Under the pieces are notes generated by a model. The model did not search any database and had not been told where the DNA came from. It saw only the letters and a program-made list of their open reading frames with translations. The position numbers were made by a program, and so were the translations under genes. A stretch of DNA of 64,000 nucleotides. Source: Desulfonatronum thiodismutans (GTDB taxonomy: Bacteria > Desulfobacterota > Desulfovibrionia > Desulfovibrionales > Desulfonatronaceae). The stretch is from the NCBI RefSeq assembly GCF_000717475.1, contig NZ_JPIK01000004.1, positions 124,001 to 188,000 on the forward strand, read 5' to 3'. Of this stretch, positions 15,291-22,716 are shown piece after piece (positions within the stretch are counted from its first letter, which is position 1; every line of letters starts with the position of its first letter).

Positions 15291-16817
15291 ATGGTTGTAA
15301 ATGAGGAACCCAGAGCGAGCATCCTGATTGTCGACGACGAACAAAGCCTGCTCGACATCTGCAAGGAAGCGTTGACTGAAGCCGGGTTCACCGTCCATGT
15401 CGCCCATGACGGACCATCCGCCCTGCGAATGCTGAACCATTTACCAGGGTTGGATATCGTCATCAGTGACCTGCGAATGCCGGCAATGAGCGGCCTTGAG
15501 CTTTTGAAAAAGCTCAAGGACGGCCACTCCGAGGCCGATTTTTTGATCATGACCGGCTTCGGGAGCATTGAAACGGCGGTGGAGAGCATCCGTCTCGGAG
15601 CAGCGGACTACCTGCCCAAGCCGTTCAACATCAGCCACCTGCTGCTCAAGGTTGAACGTATTCTGCAAATCCGGCGCAACCGTGAAGACCGCAAGAAACT
15701 GAGCAATATCGTTCGGGTTCAGAACCTCAGCCAGGCCATGAACACCAAGCTGGACATGAAGTCGTTGACCAACGAATTTTTGTCCCAGGTGCAAAAAAAC
15801 TTCAATCCGGACGGGGTGGTGCTTTTTCTCCAGGACAACGGCGGGCTCCAATCCAAAGCTATGCGCGGAAGCCTGTTGCGCAACAACCCGCAACTCGGGA
15901 CCTGGGTCAAGCTTCTCGGTGAGCGGGTGTTTCGCCAACAACTGCCGGAACTGATCCTCTTGAACAAAAAAGGGCCTCCCCAGTTGAGCACCGAAGGCCC
16001 CCCTCCGGACACCTCCATCACCTCCATCATGGCGGCGGCCATGCCGACGCGCATGAAGAGCGTCGGTTCCATCGTGCTGCTGCGAAACACCGACAAGCCG
16101 GACTTCACCCGCGAGCATTCCCAGCTGCTGAACGTCTTCGCCGCCCACACCGCCTCGGCCTTTGAAAACGCCCGGCTCTACGGACAGCTCTGGGACATGA
16201 ACCTGGAGGTCATCCGCTCCTTTGCCCAGGCCGTGGAAGCCAAGGACGTTTATACGCGAGGCCATTCCGAACGGGTCGCCATCTACGCGACGCACCTCGG
16301 CAACCGACTGGGGTTGCCCAAGGAAGATCTTCACCTGTTGTACACCGGAGGAATTCTGCACGATATCGGCAAAATCGGGATTCCGGACGTCATTCTGAAC
16401 AAACCCTCCAAACTGACCTCCGAAGAGTTCTCGGTGATGCAGCGTCATCCCGAACTGGGACGGGCAATTTTGAATCAGGTGAGCTCGTTCGGCACCATTC
16501 TGCCGATCATCTTCTACCACCATGAACGAGTGGACGGCTCAGGATACCCCCTGGGCCTGCAACAGGAAGAAATTCCCTTTCTGGCCCGCATCCTCAGCGT
16601 CGTGGACTCCTTTGAGGCCATGACCTCGGACCGGGCCTACCGCAAGGCCTTGCCTTTGAACGTGGTCCGGGAAATCCTGCTCGAAGGCGCTGGTCAACAA
16701 TGGGAGGACGATCTGGTCAAGGTATGGCTGGAAGAAGTCGAAAAGCCGGACTTTAAGAACCTACGCCAGGTCAACGTCACCGGCCATGTGGAGTTCCAGG
16801 ACGCCGCCGACGCATGA
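15291..16817 (+). CDS. Response regulator with GAF and HD-GYP domains (c-di-GMP phosphodiesterase)
   Basis: 508 residues from ATG 15291; TTGAGGA just upstream serves as ribosome site, so I prefer this ATG to the in-frame TTG at 15279. Receiver at about 10-125 (ILIVDDE, phospho-Asp in IVISDLRMP, Lys in LPKPFN). GAF-like middle at about 150-295. HD-GYP domain at about 305-480 with YTRGHSERVA, HDIGKIGIP, HHERVDGSGYP and ARILSVVDSFEAM, so the metal-binding His/Asp residues and the GYP motif are intact. It should hydrolyse cyclic di-GMP in a phosphorylation-controlled way. Adjacent to cheB. Confidence 0.93.
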   Translation: MVVNEEPRASILIVDDEQSLLDICKEALTEAGFTVHVAHDGPSALRMLNHLPGLDIVISDLRMPAMSGLELLKKLKDGHSEADFLIMTGFGSIETAVESIRLGAADYLPKPFNISHLLLKVERILQIRRNREDRKKLSNIVRVQNLSQAMNTKLDMKSLTNEFLSQVQKNFNPDGVVLFLQDNGGLQSKAMRGSLLRNNPQLGTWVKLLGERVFRQQLPELILLNKKGPPQLSTEGPPPDTSITSIMAAAMPTRMKSVGSIVLLRNTDKPDFTREHSQLLNVFAAHTASAFENARLYGQLWDMNLEVIRSFAQAVEAKDVYTRGHSERVAIYATHLGNRLGLPKEDLHLLYTGGILHDIGKIGIPDVILNKPSKLTSEEFSVMQRHPELGRAILNQVSSFGTILPIIFYHHERVDGSGYPLGLQQEEIPFLARILSVVDSFEAMTSDRAYRKALPLNVVREILLEGAGQQWEDDLVKVWLEEVEKPDFKNLRQVNVTGHVEFQDAADA

Positions 16818-16928
16818 CCGATTTCCGTTATCCTCTCACCCGACGCGACGCAGTGTTTTTGCCTCAACCTTCAATCACCAATTTTCAATGAATCAGATGA
16901 TTTTAATCTGACTCAGTAGAGACGCCCA

Positions 16929-17993
16929 ATGATCAAAGTACTTGTCGTTGACGATTCCGCCTTCATGCGCAAGGCCCTGAGCACCATGCTGGACGGCGAC
17001 CCGGAAATCCAGGTCGTGGGTACGGCCCGGGACGGATCCGAAGGGCTGGACAAGGCCCGCCAGCTCCAGCCGGACGTGATCACCATGGACATCGAAATGC
17101 CGCGCATGGACGGGCTGACCGCCCTGCGGCACATCATGATGGAAATGCCCCGGCCCGTGATCATGGTCAGCTCCCTGACCACCGAAGGCGCCGAAGCGAC
17201 CCTGAAGGCCATGGAACTCGGGGCCGTGGACTTCATTCCCAAGCAGCTCTCCCGGGTCTCCCTGGACATCGTCAAAATCGAGAACGACTTGCGCTCCAAG
17301 GTCAAAATCGTGGCCAAGCGCAAAATCCGAGCCCCTCGCGCGCCGCGCAGGATCGGGATGGTCGCCGCGCCGACGGTGGAAAAGCCTTCCCTGGAGGGCG
17401 TGTCCAAAAAGGGCCCGCAGTCCCGGGACGTCGTGGCCATCGGCGTGTCCACCGGCGGCCCGCCGGCCATTCAAAAGGTCCTGTCCAAACTTCCGGCGAA
17501 TTTCCCGGCCTGCATCCTCATCGCCCAGCACATGCCCCAGGCTTTCACCGGTCCTTTCGCCAAGCGCTTGGACGCCGTCTGCCAAATCAAGGTCAAGGAA
17601 GCCGAAGCCGGAGATCGGGTCCAGGCAGGCGTGGCCTTTGTCGCCCCAGGGGGGCAGCACCTGTCCATCGATCAGAAAGTAAGCCGGATCGACCTGCTGG
17701 TCAGCCCCGAGCCCAAGGAAGCCCTGTACAAACCCTCGGCCAACGTGCTCATCGCCTCCGTGGCCCAGGGCGTGGGCAAGCGCGGGGTCGGCGTGATCCT
17801 CACCGGCATGGGCAGCGACGGTCTGGAAGGCATCAGGCAGCTCAAGCAAAAAAACGGCTATATTCTGGCCCAGGACGACGCCAGCTGCGTGGTGTACGGC
17901 ATGCCCAAGGCCATCGTGGACGCCGGTTTGGCGGATGAAGTCCTGGATATCGACGACATCGCCCAGGGCATCATGAACGCCTTGTATCGGTGA
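16929..17993 (+). CDS. cheB: Protein-glutamate methylesterase/glutamine deamidase CheB
   Basis: 354 residues. Receiver at about 1-120 (LVVDDSAFMRKAL, Asp in ITMDIEMPRMDG) joined to a methylesterase domain at about 165-350. The catalytic triad is visible: Ser in GVSTGGPPA, His in QHMPQAF, Asp in GMGSDG. It removes methyl groups from chemoreceptors and so resets chemotactic sensitivity. No other che gene lies in the window, so it is isolated from its partners here. A YGMPKAIVDAG segment typical of CheB closes the domain. Confidence 0.95.
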   Translation: MIKVLVVDDSAFMRKALSTMLDGDPEIQVVGTARDGSEGLDKARQLQPDVITMDIEMPRMDGLTALRHIMMEMPRPVIMVSSLTTEGAEATLKAMELGAVDFIPKQLSRVSLDIVKIENDLRSKVKIVAKRKIRAPRAPRRIGMVAAPTVEKPSLEGVSKKGPQSRDVVAIGVSTGGPPAIQKVLSKLPANFPACILIAQHMPQAFTGPFAKRLDAVCQIKVKEAEAGDRVQAGVAFVAPGGQHLSIDQKVSRIDLLVSPEPKEALYKPSANVLIASVAQGVGKRGVGVILTGMGSDGLEGIRQLKQKNGYILAQDDASCVVYGMPKAIVDAGLADEVLDIDDIAQGIMNALYR

Positions 17994-18107
17994 GACGACG
18001 CAACCCCTTGGCAGCGCCGAACCTTTGTGCTATTATGCACAAGCTTTTTTTGAGGATAACGACAACGGTTCCGAATCACCATGAAAATGTAACAGAGGAG
18101 GTCATGA

Positions 18108-19031
18108 ATGGCTGTTTATGTTGTAGGACACAAGAGTCCCGATAGCGACTCGGTTTGCGCGGCGATCGCCTTGGCGGACCTGAAGAGCAAGCTCGGCGTG
18201 GAAGCCAAGCCGGCCGCCCAGGGCGAACTCAATCCGGAAACCAAGTTCGTGCTGAACAAGTTCGGCGTCGGTGCTCCGGAAATCGTCACGGACGCCGAAG
18301 GCAAGCAGATCTTCCTGGTCGACCACTCCGACCTCGCCCAAAGCCTGGACAACCTGGGCAAGGCTGAAATCCTGGGCGTCGTGGACCACCACAAGCTGGG
18401 CGACGTCACCACCCCCAACCCCATCGAAGCCTGGATCTGGCCGGTAGGCTGCACCTGTACCGTGATCAAAGCCATGTACGACTTCCACGGCGTGGAAATT
18501 CCCAAGAGCATCGCCGGAATCATGCTCTGCGCCATTGTCAGCGACACGGTCATCTTCAAGTCCGCCACCTGCACCCCCAAGGACGTCGAAGTCGCGGACG
18601 CCCTGGCCAAGATCGCCGGCGTGGCCGACACCAAGGCCCTGGGCCTGGAGATGTTCAAGGTCAAGTCCGCGGTTGAAGGCACCCCGATCCGGGAGTTGGT
18701 CTTCCGGGACTACAAGGACTTCAGCATGAGCGGCACCAAAGTCGGCATCGGCCAGTTGGAGGTCGTGGACCTGTCCCTGCTGGACGGCGTCAAGGACGCC
18801 CTGTACGAGGACATCCAGAAGGTCAAGGCCGAGAAGGGCAACCACAGCGTCTTCCTGCTGCTCACCGACATCATGAAGGAAGGCTCGGAAATGCTCATCG
18901 CCTCCGATGATCCTTCCGTTGTCCAGAAAGCCTTCGGCAAGGCCCCCGAAGGCCACAAGGTCTGGCTGGACGGCGTGATGAGCCGTAAGAAACAGGTCGT
19001 GCCGAATTTCGAAAAAGCCTTTGCCGGCTGA
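18108..19031 (+). CDS. ppaC: Manganese-dependent inorganic pyrophosphatase (family II)
   Basis: 307 residues. It hydrolyses pyrophosphate in the cytoplasm. Two-domain DHH enzyme: GHKSPDSDSVCAAIALADL at the start, FLVDHSD, VVDHHKLGD (DHH motif), AIVSDTVIFKS, and the C-terminal substrate loop region ending in SRKKQVVP. No CBS insert is present, so it is the short, non-regulated type. Strong AGAGGAGG ribosome site before ATG. In sulfate reducers such an enzyme draws sulfate activation forward; that link is general knowledge, not shown here. Followed by a strong terminator. Confidence 0.96.
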   Translation: MAVYVVGHKSPDSDSVCAAIALADLKSKLGVEAKPAAQGELNPETKFVLNKFGVGAPEIVTDAEGKQIFLVDHSDLAQSLDNLGKAEILGVVDHHKLGDVTTPNPIEAWIWPVGCTCTVIKAMYDFHGVEIPKSIAGIMLCAIVSDTVIFKSATCTPKDVEVADALAKIAGVADTKALGLEMFKVKSAVEGTPIRELVFRDYKDFSMSGTKVGIGQLEVVDLSLLDGVKDALYEDIQKVKAEKGNHSVFLLLTDIMKEGSEMLIASDDPSVVQKAFGKAPEGHKVWLDGVMSRKKQVVPNFEKAFAG

Positions 19032-19054
19032 TCACGAACAAGCGCAAACGCATC

Positions 19055-19093
19055 AAAAAAGCCCGGGCAATGAACCATTGCCCGGGCTTTTTT
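19055..19093. terminator. Bidirectional Rho-independent terminator
   Basis: Stem GCCCGGGCAATG (19061-19072) and CATTGCCCGGGC (19076-19087), flanked by A6 on the left and T9 on the right. It serves ppaC and the convergent ComEA-like gene. Confidence 0.93.
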
Positions 19094-19130
19094 TTTCGTT
19101 CCGCGCCGCGTACGACGCGCGGAGCAAAAC

Positions 19131-19412
19131 TCATTCCACCGTGAGATAATCCTTCATCTTCTCAAAAGTCGCATCCCCTATCCCGCTCACCTTCTTGATG
19201 TCTTCGACGGCTTCAAAAGGGGTCTGCTCGCGATATTCAATGATGCGCTGCGCCAAAGCGGGTCCGATCCCCGGCAATGTCTGCAACAACTCGATGGGAG
19301 CTTCATTGATGTTGACCTTGGTCTGGGCCTCGACCGCGGAAGAGTTGAGAGCCAGGCACAGCACCATGGCGACGAGCCAAACACCGAGAATGCCTTTGAA
19401 AACACGTTGCAT
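19131..19412 (-). CDS. ComEA-like helix-hairpin-helix DNA-binding protein, secreted
   Basis: 93 residues from ATG 19412, chosen because AAAGGAGG lies 9 bases upstream. Signal peptide or anchor at about 1-27 (GILGVWLVAMVLCLAL ... AVEA), then a ComEA-type tandem helix-hairpin-helix: KVNINEAPIELLQTLPGIGP followed by ALAQRIIEYR and KKVSGIGDATFEKMKDY. Such proteins bind DNA without sequence preference, often during DNA uptake by naturally competent cells. The type IV pilus genes elsewhere in the window would be compatible with uptake, but no comEC is seen. Confidence 0.88.
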   Translation of the reverse strand: MQRVFKGILGVWLVAMVLCLALNSSAVEAQTKVNINEAPIELLQTLPGIGPALAQRIIEYREQTPFEAVEDIKKVSGIGDATFEKMKDYLTVE

Positions 19413-19530
19413 ACCACTTACCTCCTTTGAAACTGTGAGAGACAAAGGGCCGTGGGCGACAATCACCCGATGACCGTTTGCATTTTCCGTTACCGACAAC
19501 CAGCGAAAAATGCAACGCATGGCAACTTCC

Positions 19531-19657
19531 GCGGCTGTTCAAAAACCTCGATGGTAAGGCGCAAAAAAAAGCTCAAGCCCGAAGCGTATTATGTCATACG
19601 TGAGGGTTTGAGCTTTTTGCGGCAACGCAACCAGCTGGGATTTTCAACAGTCCGCTA
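19531..19657. repeat. Palindromic dispersed element, copy B
   Basis: About 127 bp bounded by GCGGCTGTTCAAAAA and TTTTCAACAGTCCGC, with an inner hairpin AGCTCAAGCCCGAAGCGTAT / ATACGTGAGGGTTTGAGCT. Its minus-strand beginning (TAGCGGACTG) provides the TAG stop of the metallochaperone gene, as copy A does for the permease. Confidence 0.8.
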
Positions 19658-19852
19658 TCCCAGGTCGTGCCCGGCCTTCTGCAACGCCTCCCGGATGACA
19701 TCCCTGGAGACCGGCTTGGCTTCCGTAAATTGGGCCTCGCCCTTGTCCAGAAAAACCTGGACATCCTGAATCCCCTCGATACCGTTCAGCGCCTTGGTCA
19801 CCGCGTTCACGCAGTGCTGGCAAGACATGCCCGTCACCTTGATCGTCGTCAT
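19655..19852 (-). CDS. Heavy-metal-associated (HMA) domain protein, copper chaperone-like
   Basis: 65 residues, a single ferredoxin-like HMA domain. The metal-binding motif is GMSCQHCV at residues 8-15, in which the two Cys typically hold Cu(I). The C-terminal region ([13 protein letters not shown]) matches CopZ-type chaperones. It overlaps hisA by 4 bp and so is translated from the his operon, an odd place for a copper chaperone. No copper ATPase lies in the window. The stop codon comes from the repeat element. Confidence 0.9.
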   Translation of the reverse strand: MTTIKVTGMSCQHCVNAVTKALNGIEGIQDVQVFLDKGEAQFTEAKPVSRDVIREALQKAGHDLG

Positions 19853-20613
19853 CTCGCACCTCCTTGTGCATTTTCGTCATTTGCCTTCCGCCCCGCGATC
19901 CAGGCCAGGGCTTCCGGAAAATCCAGGGTGCCCTCGTAGATGGCCCGACCGGTGATGATCCCTTCCAGTCCTTGATTCGACAGCGGGAACAGTGCCTGAA
20001 CATCTTCCAATTTGGTCACCCCGCCCGCGGCGATGACCGGGATGTCGGTACTCCGGACGAGCTGCTCCATGGCCGGAAGGTTCACGCCGCTGTGCATCCC
20101 GTCCCGACTGATGTCCGTATAGATGATGAAGGCCGCGCCCTGCTCTTCCAAACGAGGCAGAACCTGCTCCACGGTCAGACCGCTGTCCGCCACCCAGCCT
20201 TTGGTCTTCAGCATCCCGTCCACCGCGTCCAGGGACACGCCGATTCGCCCCGGCAAGGCCGCGCAGAGTTCCCCGAAGGCTTCGGGCTCTTCCAAGGCCA
20301 TGGTGCCGATGATCAGCCGCCGTACCCCGGCTTCCAGGTAGCGCTGCGCGGTCGTCAGGTCGCGAATCCCGCCGCCGAGCTGCACCGGGATCGAAACCTC
20401 GGCGCAAATCCGCTTGATCAGTTCAAAATTTACCGGCAAACCGTCAAACGCGCCGTCCAGATCCACCAGATGCAGCCAAGCCGCGCCCAGGTCCGCCCAG
20501 TGCCGCGCCATGGCCGCCGGGTCCGGAGAAAAAACCGTGACGTCGTCCGCCCGGCCCTGGCGCAGTCTGACGCATTGCCCGTTCTTGATATCAACCGCGG
20601 GAAAAAGAATCAT
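19849..20613 (-). CDS. hisA: Phosphoribosylformimino-AICAR ribotide isomerase (HisA)
   Basis: 254 residues, a TIM barrel. It catalyses the Amadori-type isomerisation in histidine synthesis. Features: [17 protein letters not shown] (catalytic Asp 8), [42 protein letters not shown] (second catalytic Asp) and [13 protein letters not shown]. It overlaps the lipoprotein gene upstream and the HMA gene downstream by 4 bp each, so the four genes hisB, lipoprotein, hisA and HMA form one tightly packed operon. Confidence 0.96.
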   Translation of the reverse strand: MILFPAVDIKNGQCVRLRQGRADDVTVFSPDPAAMARHWADLGAAWLHLVDLDGAFDGLPVNFELIKRICAEVSIPVQLGGGIRDLTTAQRYLEAGVRRLIIGTMALEEPEAFGELCAALPGRIGVSLDAVDGMLKTKGWVADSGLTVEQVLPRLEEQGAAFIIYTDISRDGMHSGVNLPAMEQLVRSTDIPVIAAGGVTKLEDVQALFPLSNQGLEGIITGRAIYEGTLDFPEALAWIAGRKANDENAQGGAR

Positions 20614-21260
20614 AAGCCCATCTCCCGCAATCCTTCACGCAGCCCGTCGCGGATCAGCTCCTTGGCGGGCAGCCACTTTCCACCGCGCCGAAAAAATTTG
20701 TCGGCCTGCAACAGGTCTTCGCTCAGGGAGCGCTGCCGTTCGTCGTACTGGAAACGAGCCGCGACGTACCTGTTCTGGATGTCCAGCAGGGTCAGCTCCA
20801 TCACGACCATGCCCGGCTCGGTCACGCCCCACTCACCGCCCTCTCGCTCCTTCCACTCCAGCACCTGGGGAATCAAGAGATAATCGGTCTGAACGCATTG
20901 GCCGACTTCCATCCAATAGCGCAGCCCGGAGACACCGGCCTGCTCCGCGCCCATTCTGGACAGAACCAGCTCCTGGCACTGCCTGGTGGCCTCGGTCCCG
21001 AGAAAGGGCCGATCCTCCTTGGCCCGCAGCAGGTCGGCCAGCATGCCGTCCAACTCTTCCAACAGTTCCGGCGACAGGGTGACGGATTTGTCCGCGCGGG
21101 TGCTGGAAAGCATCTGCCACCCCTGGTGGGGCTGGTGGAACCCGGCCACTCCCACCGTGTCCTGGGAGGGTAACGGTGTCCCGGCGGGCTTGGGAGCGCA
21201 TCCGGTCAGAAGCAGAATCATGCAGCACAGATATGGAATTAATGAAAAACGACTCAACAT
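20610..21260 (-). CDS. Lipoprotein of unknown function within the his operon
   Basis: 216 residues from ATG 21260, chosen because of the AAGGAAG site and the signal peptide that follows. Type II signal peptide with lipobox LLTGC (Cys at about 21), so it is lipid-anchored. The mature part is mixed alpha/beta ([46 protein letters not shown]), resembling small periplasmic proteins that influence or assess other envelope components; no family is clear. It lies between hisB and hisA, overlapping hisA by 4 bp. The frame is open upstream but would overlap hisB. Confidence 0.8.
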   Translation of the reverse strand: MLSRFSLIPYLCCMILLLTGCAPKPAGTPLPSQDTVGVAGFHQPHQGWQMLSSTRADKSVTLSPELLEELDGMLADLLRAKEDRPFLGTEATRQCQELVLSRMGAEQAGVSGLRYWMEVGQCVQTDYLLIPQVLEWKEREGGEWGVTEPGMVVMELTLLDIQNRYVAARFQYDERQRSLSEDLLQADKFFRRGGKWLPAKELIRDGLREGLREMGL

Positions 21261-21261
21261 A

Positions 21262-21849
21262 TCAACAACTTCCTTTGGTGCTCGGCACACCGGTACGAGT
21301 CCTGGATACGGCTTGACGCAGGGCCATGCCAAGAGCCTTGAACGCCCCTTCCACGAGATGGTGGCCGTTGCGGCCGTAGCGATACTGAACATGCAGATTC
21401 ATGCGGGCTTCCTGGGCCAGGGACTTGAAAAACTCCCGCCAGACGTCCTTTTCCTCTCCGGCGATCAGAGCAGGCAGAGGGTCGTCGGCGTACACCAGAT
21501 ACGGCCTGCCCGAGAGGTCCACCACGACTTCCACCAAGGCCTCGTCCATGGGCACCACCGCGGAGCCCAGTCGGACGATCCCGACCTTGTCCCCCAGGGC
21601 GTCCGAGAGAGCCTTGCCCAGGGCCAGGCCTACGTCTTCCAGGCTGTGGTGCGCGTCAATGTGCAGATCCCCGGCGCAGGTCAGGTTCAGGTCGAAGTCC
21701 GCCCAAAAGGCCAAAAGATGCAGCATGTGATCGGCGAAGCCGACGCCGGTCTGAATATGGGTTGCTCCGGAACCGTCCAGAACCAGCTCCAGCTTGATGG
21801 ATGTTTCCTTGGTCGTCCGCTCGATAGCGGCTTTGCGAATCTCGTGCAT
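21262..21849 (-). CDS. hisB: Imidazoleglycerol-phosphate dehydratase
   Basis: 195 residues. Dehydrates imidazoleglycerol phosphate in histidine synthesis using Mn. Two-fold repeated metal motifs are visible: [12 protein letters not shown] and [15 protein letters not shown] in the first half, [17 protein letters not shown] in the second. Monofunctional type, without a phosphatase domain. First gene of the hisB-lipoprotein-hisA-HMA operon. A 153-bp MITE is inserted 26 bp before the ATG, so the promoter must lie upstream of, or inside, the element. Confidence 0.96.
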   Translation of the reverse strand: MHEIRKAAIERTTKETSIKLELVLDGSGATHIQTGVGFADHMLHLLAFWADFDLNLTCAGDLHIDAHHSLEDVGLALGKALSDALGDKVGIVRLGSAVVPMDEALVEVVVDLSGRPYLVYADDPLPALIAGEEKDVWREFFKSLAQEARMNLHVQYRYGRNGHHLVEGAFKALGMALRQAVSRTRTGVPSTKGSC

Positions 21850-21874
21850 ATACCGTGTCCCGCCTTGCGTTTTG

Positions 21875-22027
21875 GTAACTATTCAGCTCATCCGAGGAAA
21901 TACGGCCTGGATACCCGCCTTCGCGGGTATGACTGATTGGGAGGCGGCATGGAAAACACGTCATTCCCGCGAAGGCGGGAATCCAGCGTCGGAAATAAGC
22001 TCAACTCAGGATTTACTGAGTAGTTAC
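21875..22027 (+). mobile_element. MITE, copy 1 (153 bp, 8-bp target duplication)
   Basis: The ends are related inverted repeats (GTAACTATTCAG at the left; CTGAGTAGTTAC at the right). The flanks are a perfect direct repeat GCGTTTTG at 21867-21874 and 22028-22035. Inside are two short palindromes, TACCCGCCTTCGCGGGTA and TTCCCGCGAAGGCGGGAA. It encodes nothing. Its sister copy at 48713-48865 is in the opposite orientation and the same length. GTAA ends with an 8-bp duplication resemble IS66-family elements. Confidence 0.93.
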
Positions 22028-22100
22028 GCGTTTTGATGAAAAAAGGACGTTTTCTCCCGGAAGACGACCGCTGTCAATGTACTCGCCCGACGCCTCCCGG

Positions 22101-22637
22101 TCAGCCGGGACAAACGCCCAGCTTCACCCGGTAGCCATGGCGCAGTGCGGTCAATTGGGCTTGCAGGGCCGGATCGGCGTAGTCCCGGAAGGTCCAGGGC
22201 AAAGAGCGCCACTGTCCGCCTTGAAAAATCAGTGTCAGGTCGGCAAAGACGCCTTGGCCGAGATAGACGCGATGGGTGAAGTTCTTGCCCGTGGCCAGCA
22301 CGAATCGCTCCTGGGTCAACAGCCCCGGGTCCAAGTTAAACAAGCGGTTGCCGTCCCGGACATGACGCTGCTCCAGTTCATGGGCCCACAACTTGATCTC
22401 CCGCAACCGATCCTGTGGGACAACCTGGGCAAACCCGAGCAACCGGCGCTCCAAGGGCGCTCCAAACTCCTCCTGGTAATACGTCGTTGCCGTAAACGGC
22501 AGCGGCTCCCCCACGCTTTCCAGCGGACCGAGGTACGCCTCCAGATCGGATCGCAATCCCGGCCAGAAAACGTCCCAGCGGGCGCTGAACAGGGATAATA
22601 CCACCAGGGCCGGAAGAGGTTCCTTGGGAATGCTCAT
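22101..22637 (-). CDS. DUF4416 family protein
   Basis: 178 residues, soluble. It carries the run of features common to DUF4416 proteins: ALVVLSLFSARWDVF near the start, FTATTYYQEEFG, FAQVVPQDRLREIKLWAHEL, NRLFNLDPGLLT, FVLATGKNFTHRVYL and LPWTFRDYADP. The family is found mainly in deltaproteobacteria and related phyla and its role is unknown. It is placed between the MITE and a divergently oriented kinase region, with no evident operon partner. Confidence 0.9.
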   Translation of the reverse strand: MSIPKEPLPALVVLSLFSARWDVFWPGLRSDLEAYLGPLESVGEPLPFTATTYYQEEFGAPLERRLLGFAQVVPQDRLREIKLWAHELEQRHVRDGNRLFNLDPGLLTQERFVLATGKNFTHRVYLGQGVFADLTLIFQGGQWRSLPWTFRDYADPALQAQLTALRHGYRVKLGVCPG

Positions 22638-22716
22638 GGCTCAGGCTACGAAGAATGACCTTGAAAGATCGGTCCAAAATGCAACATGCTCAGCAATTCA
22701 AACGAAACATCGTTCC

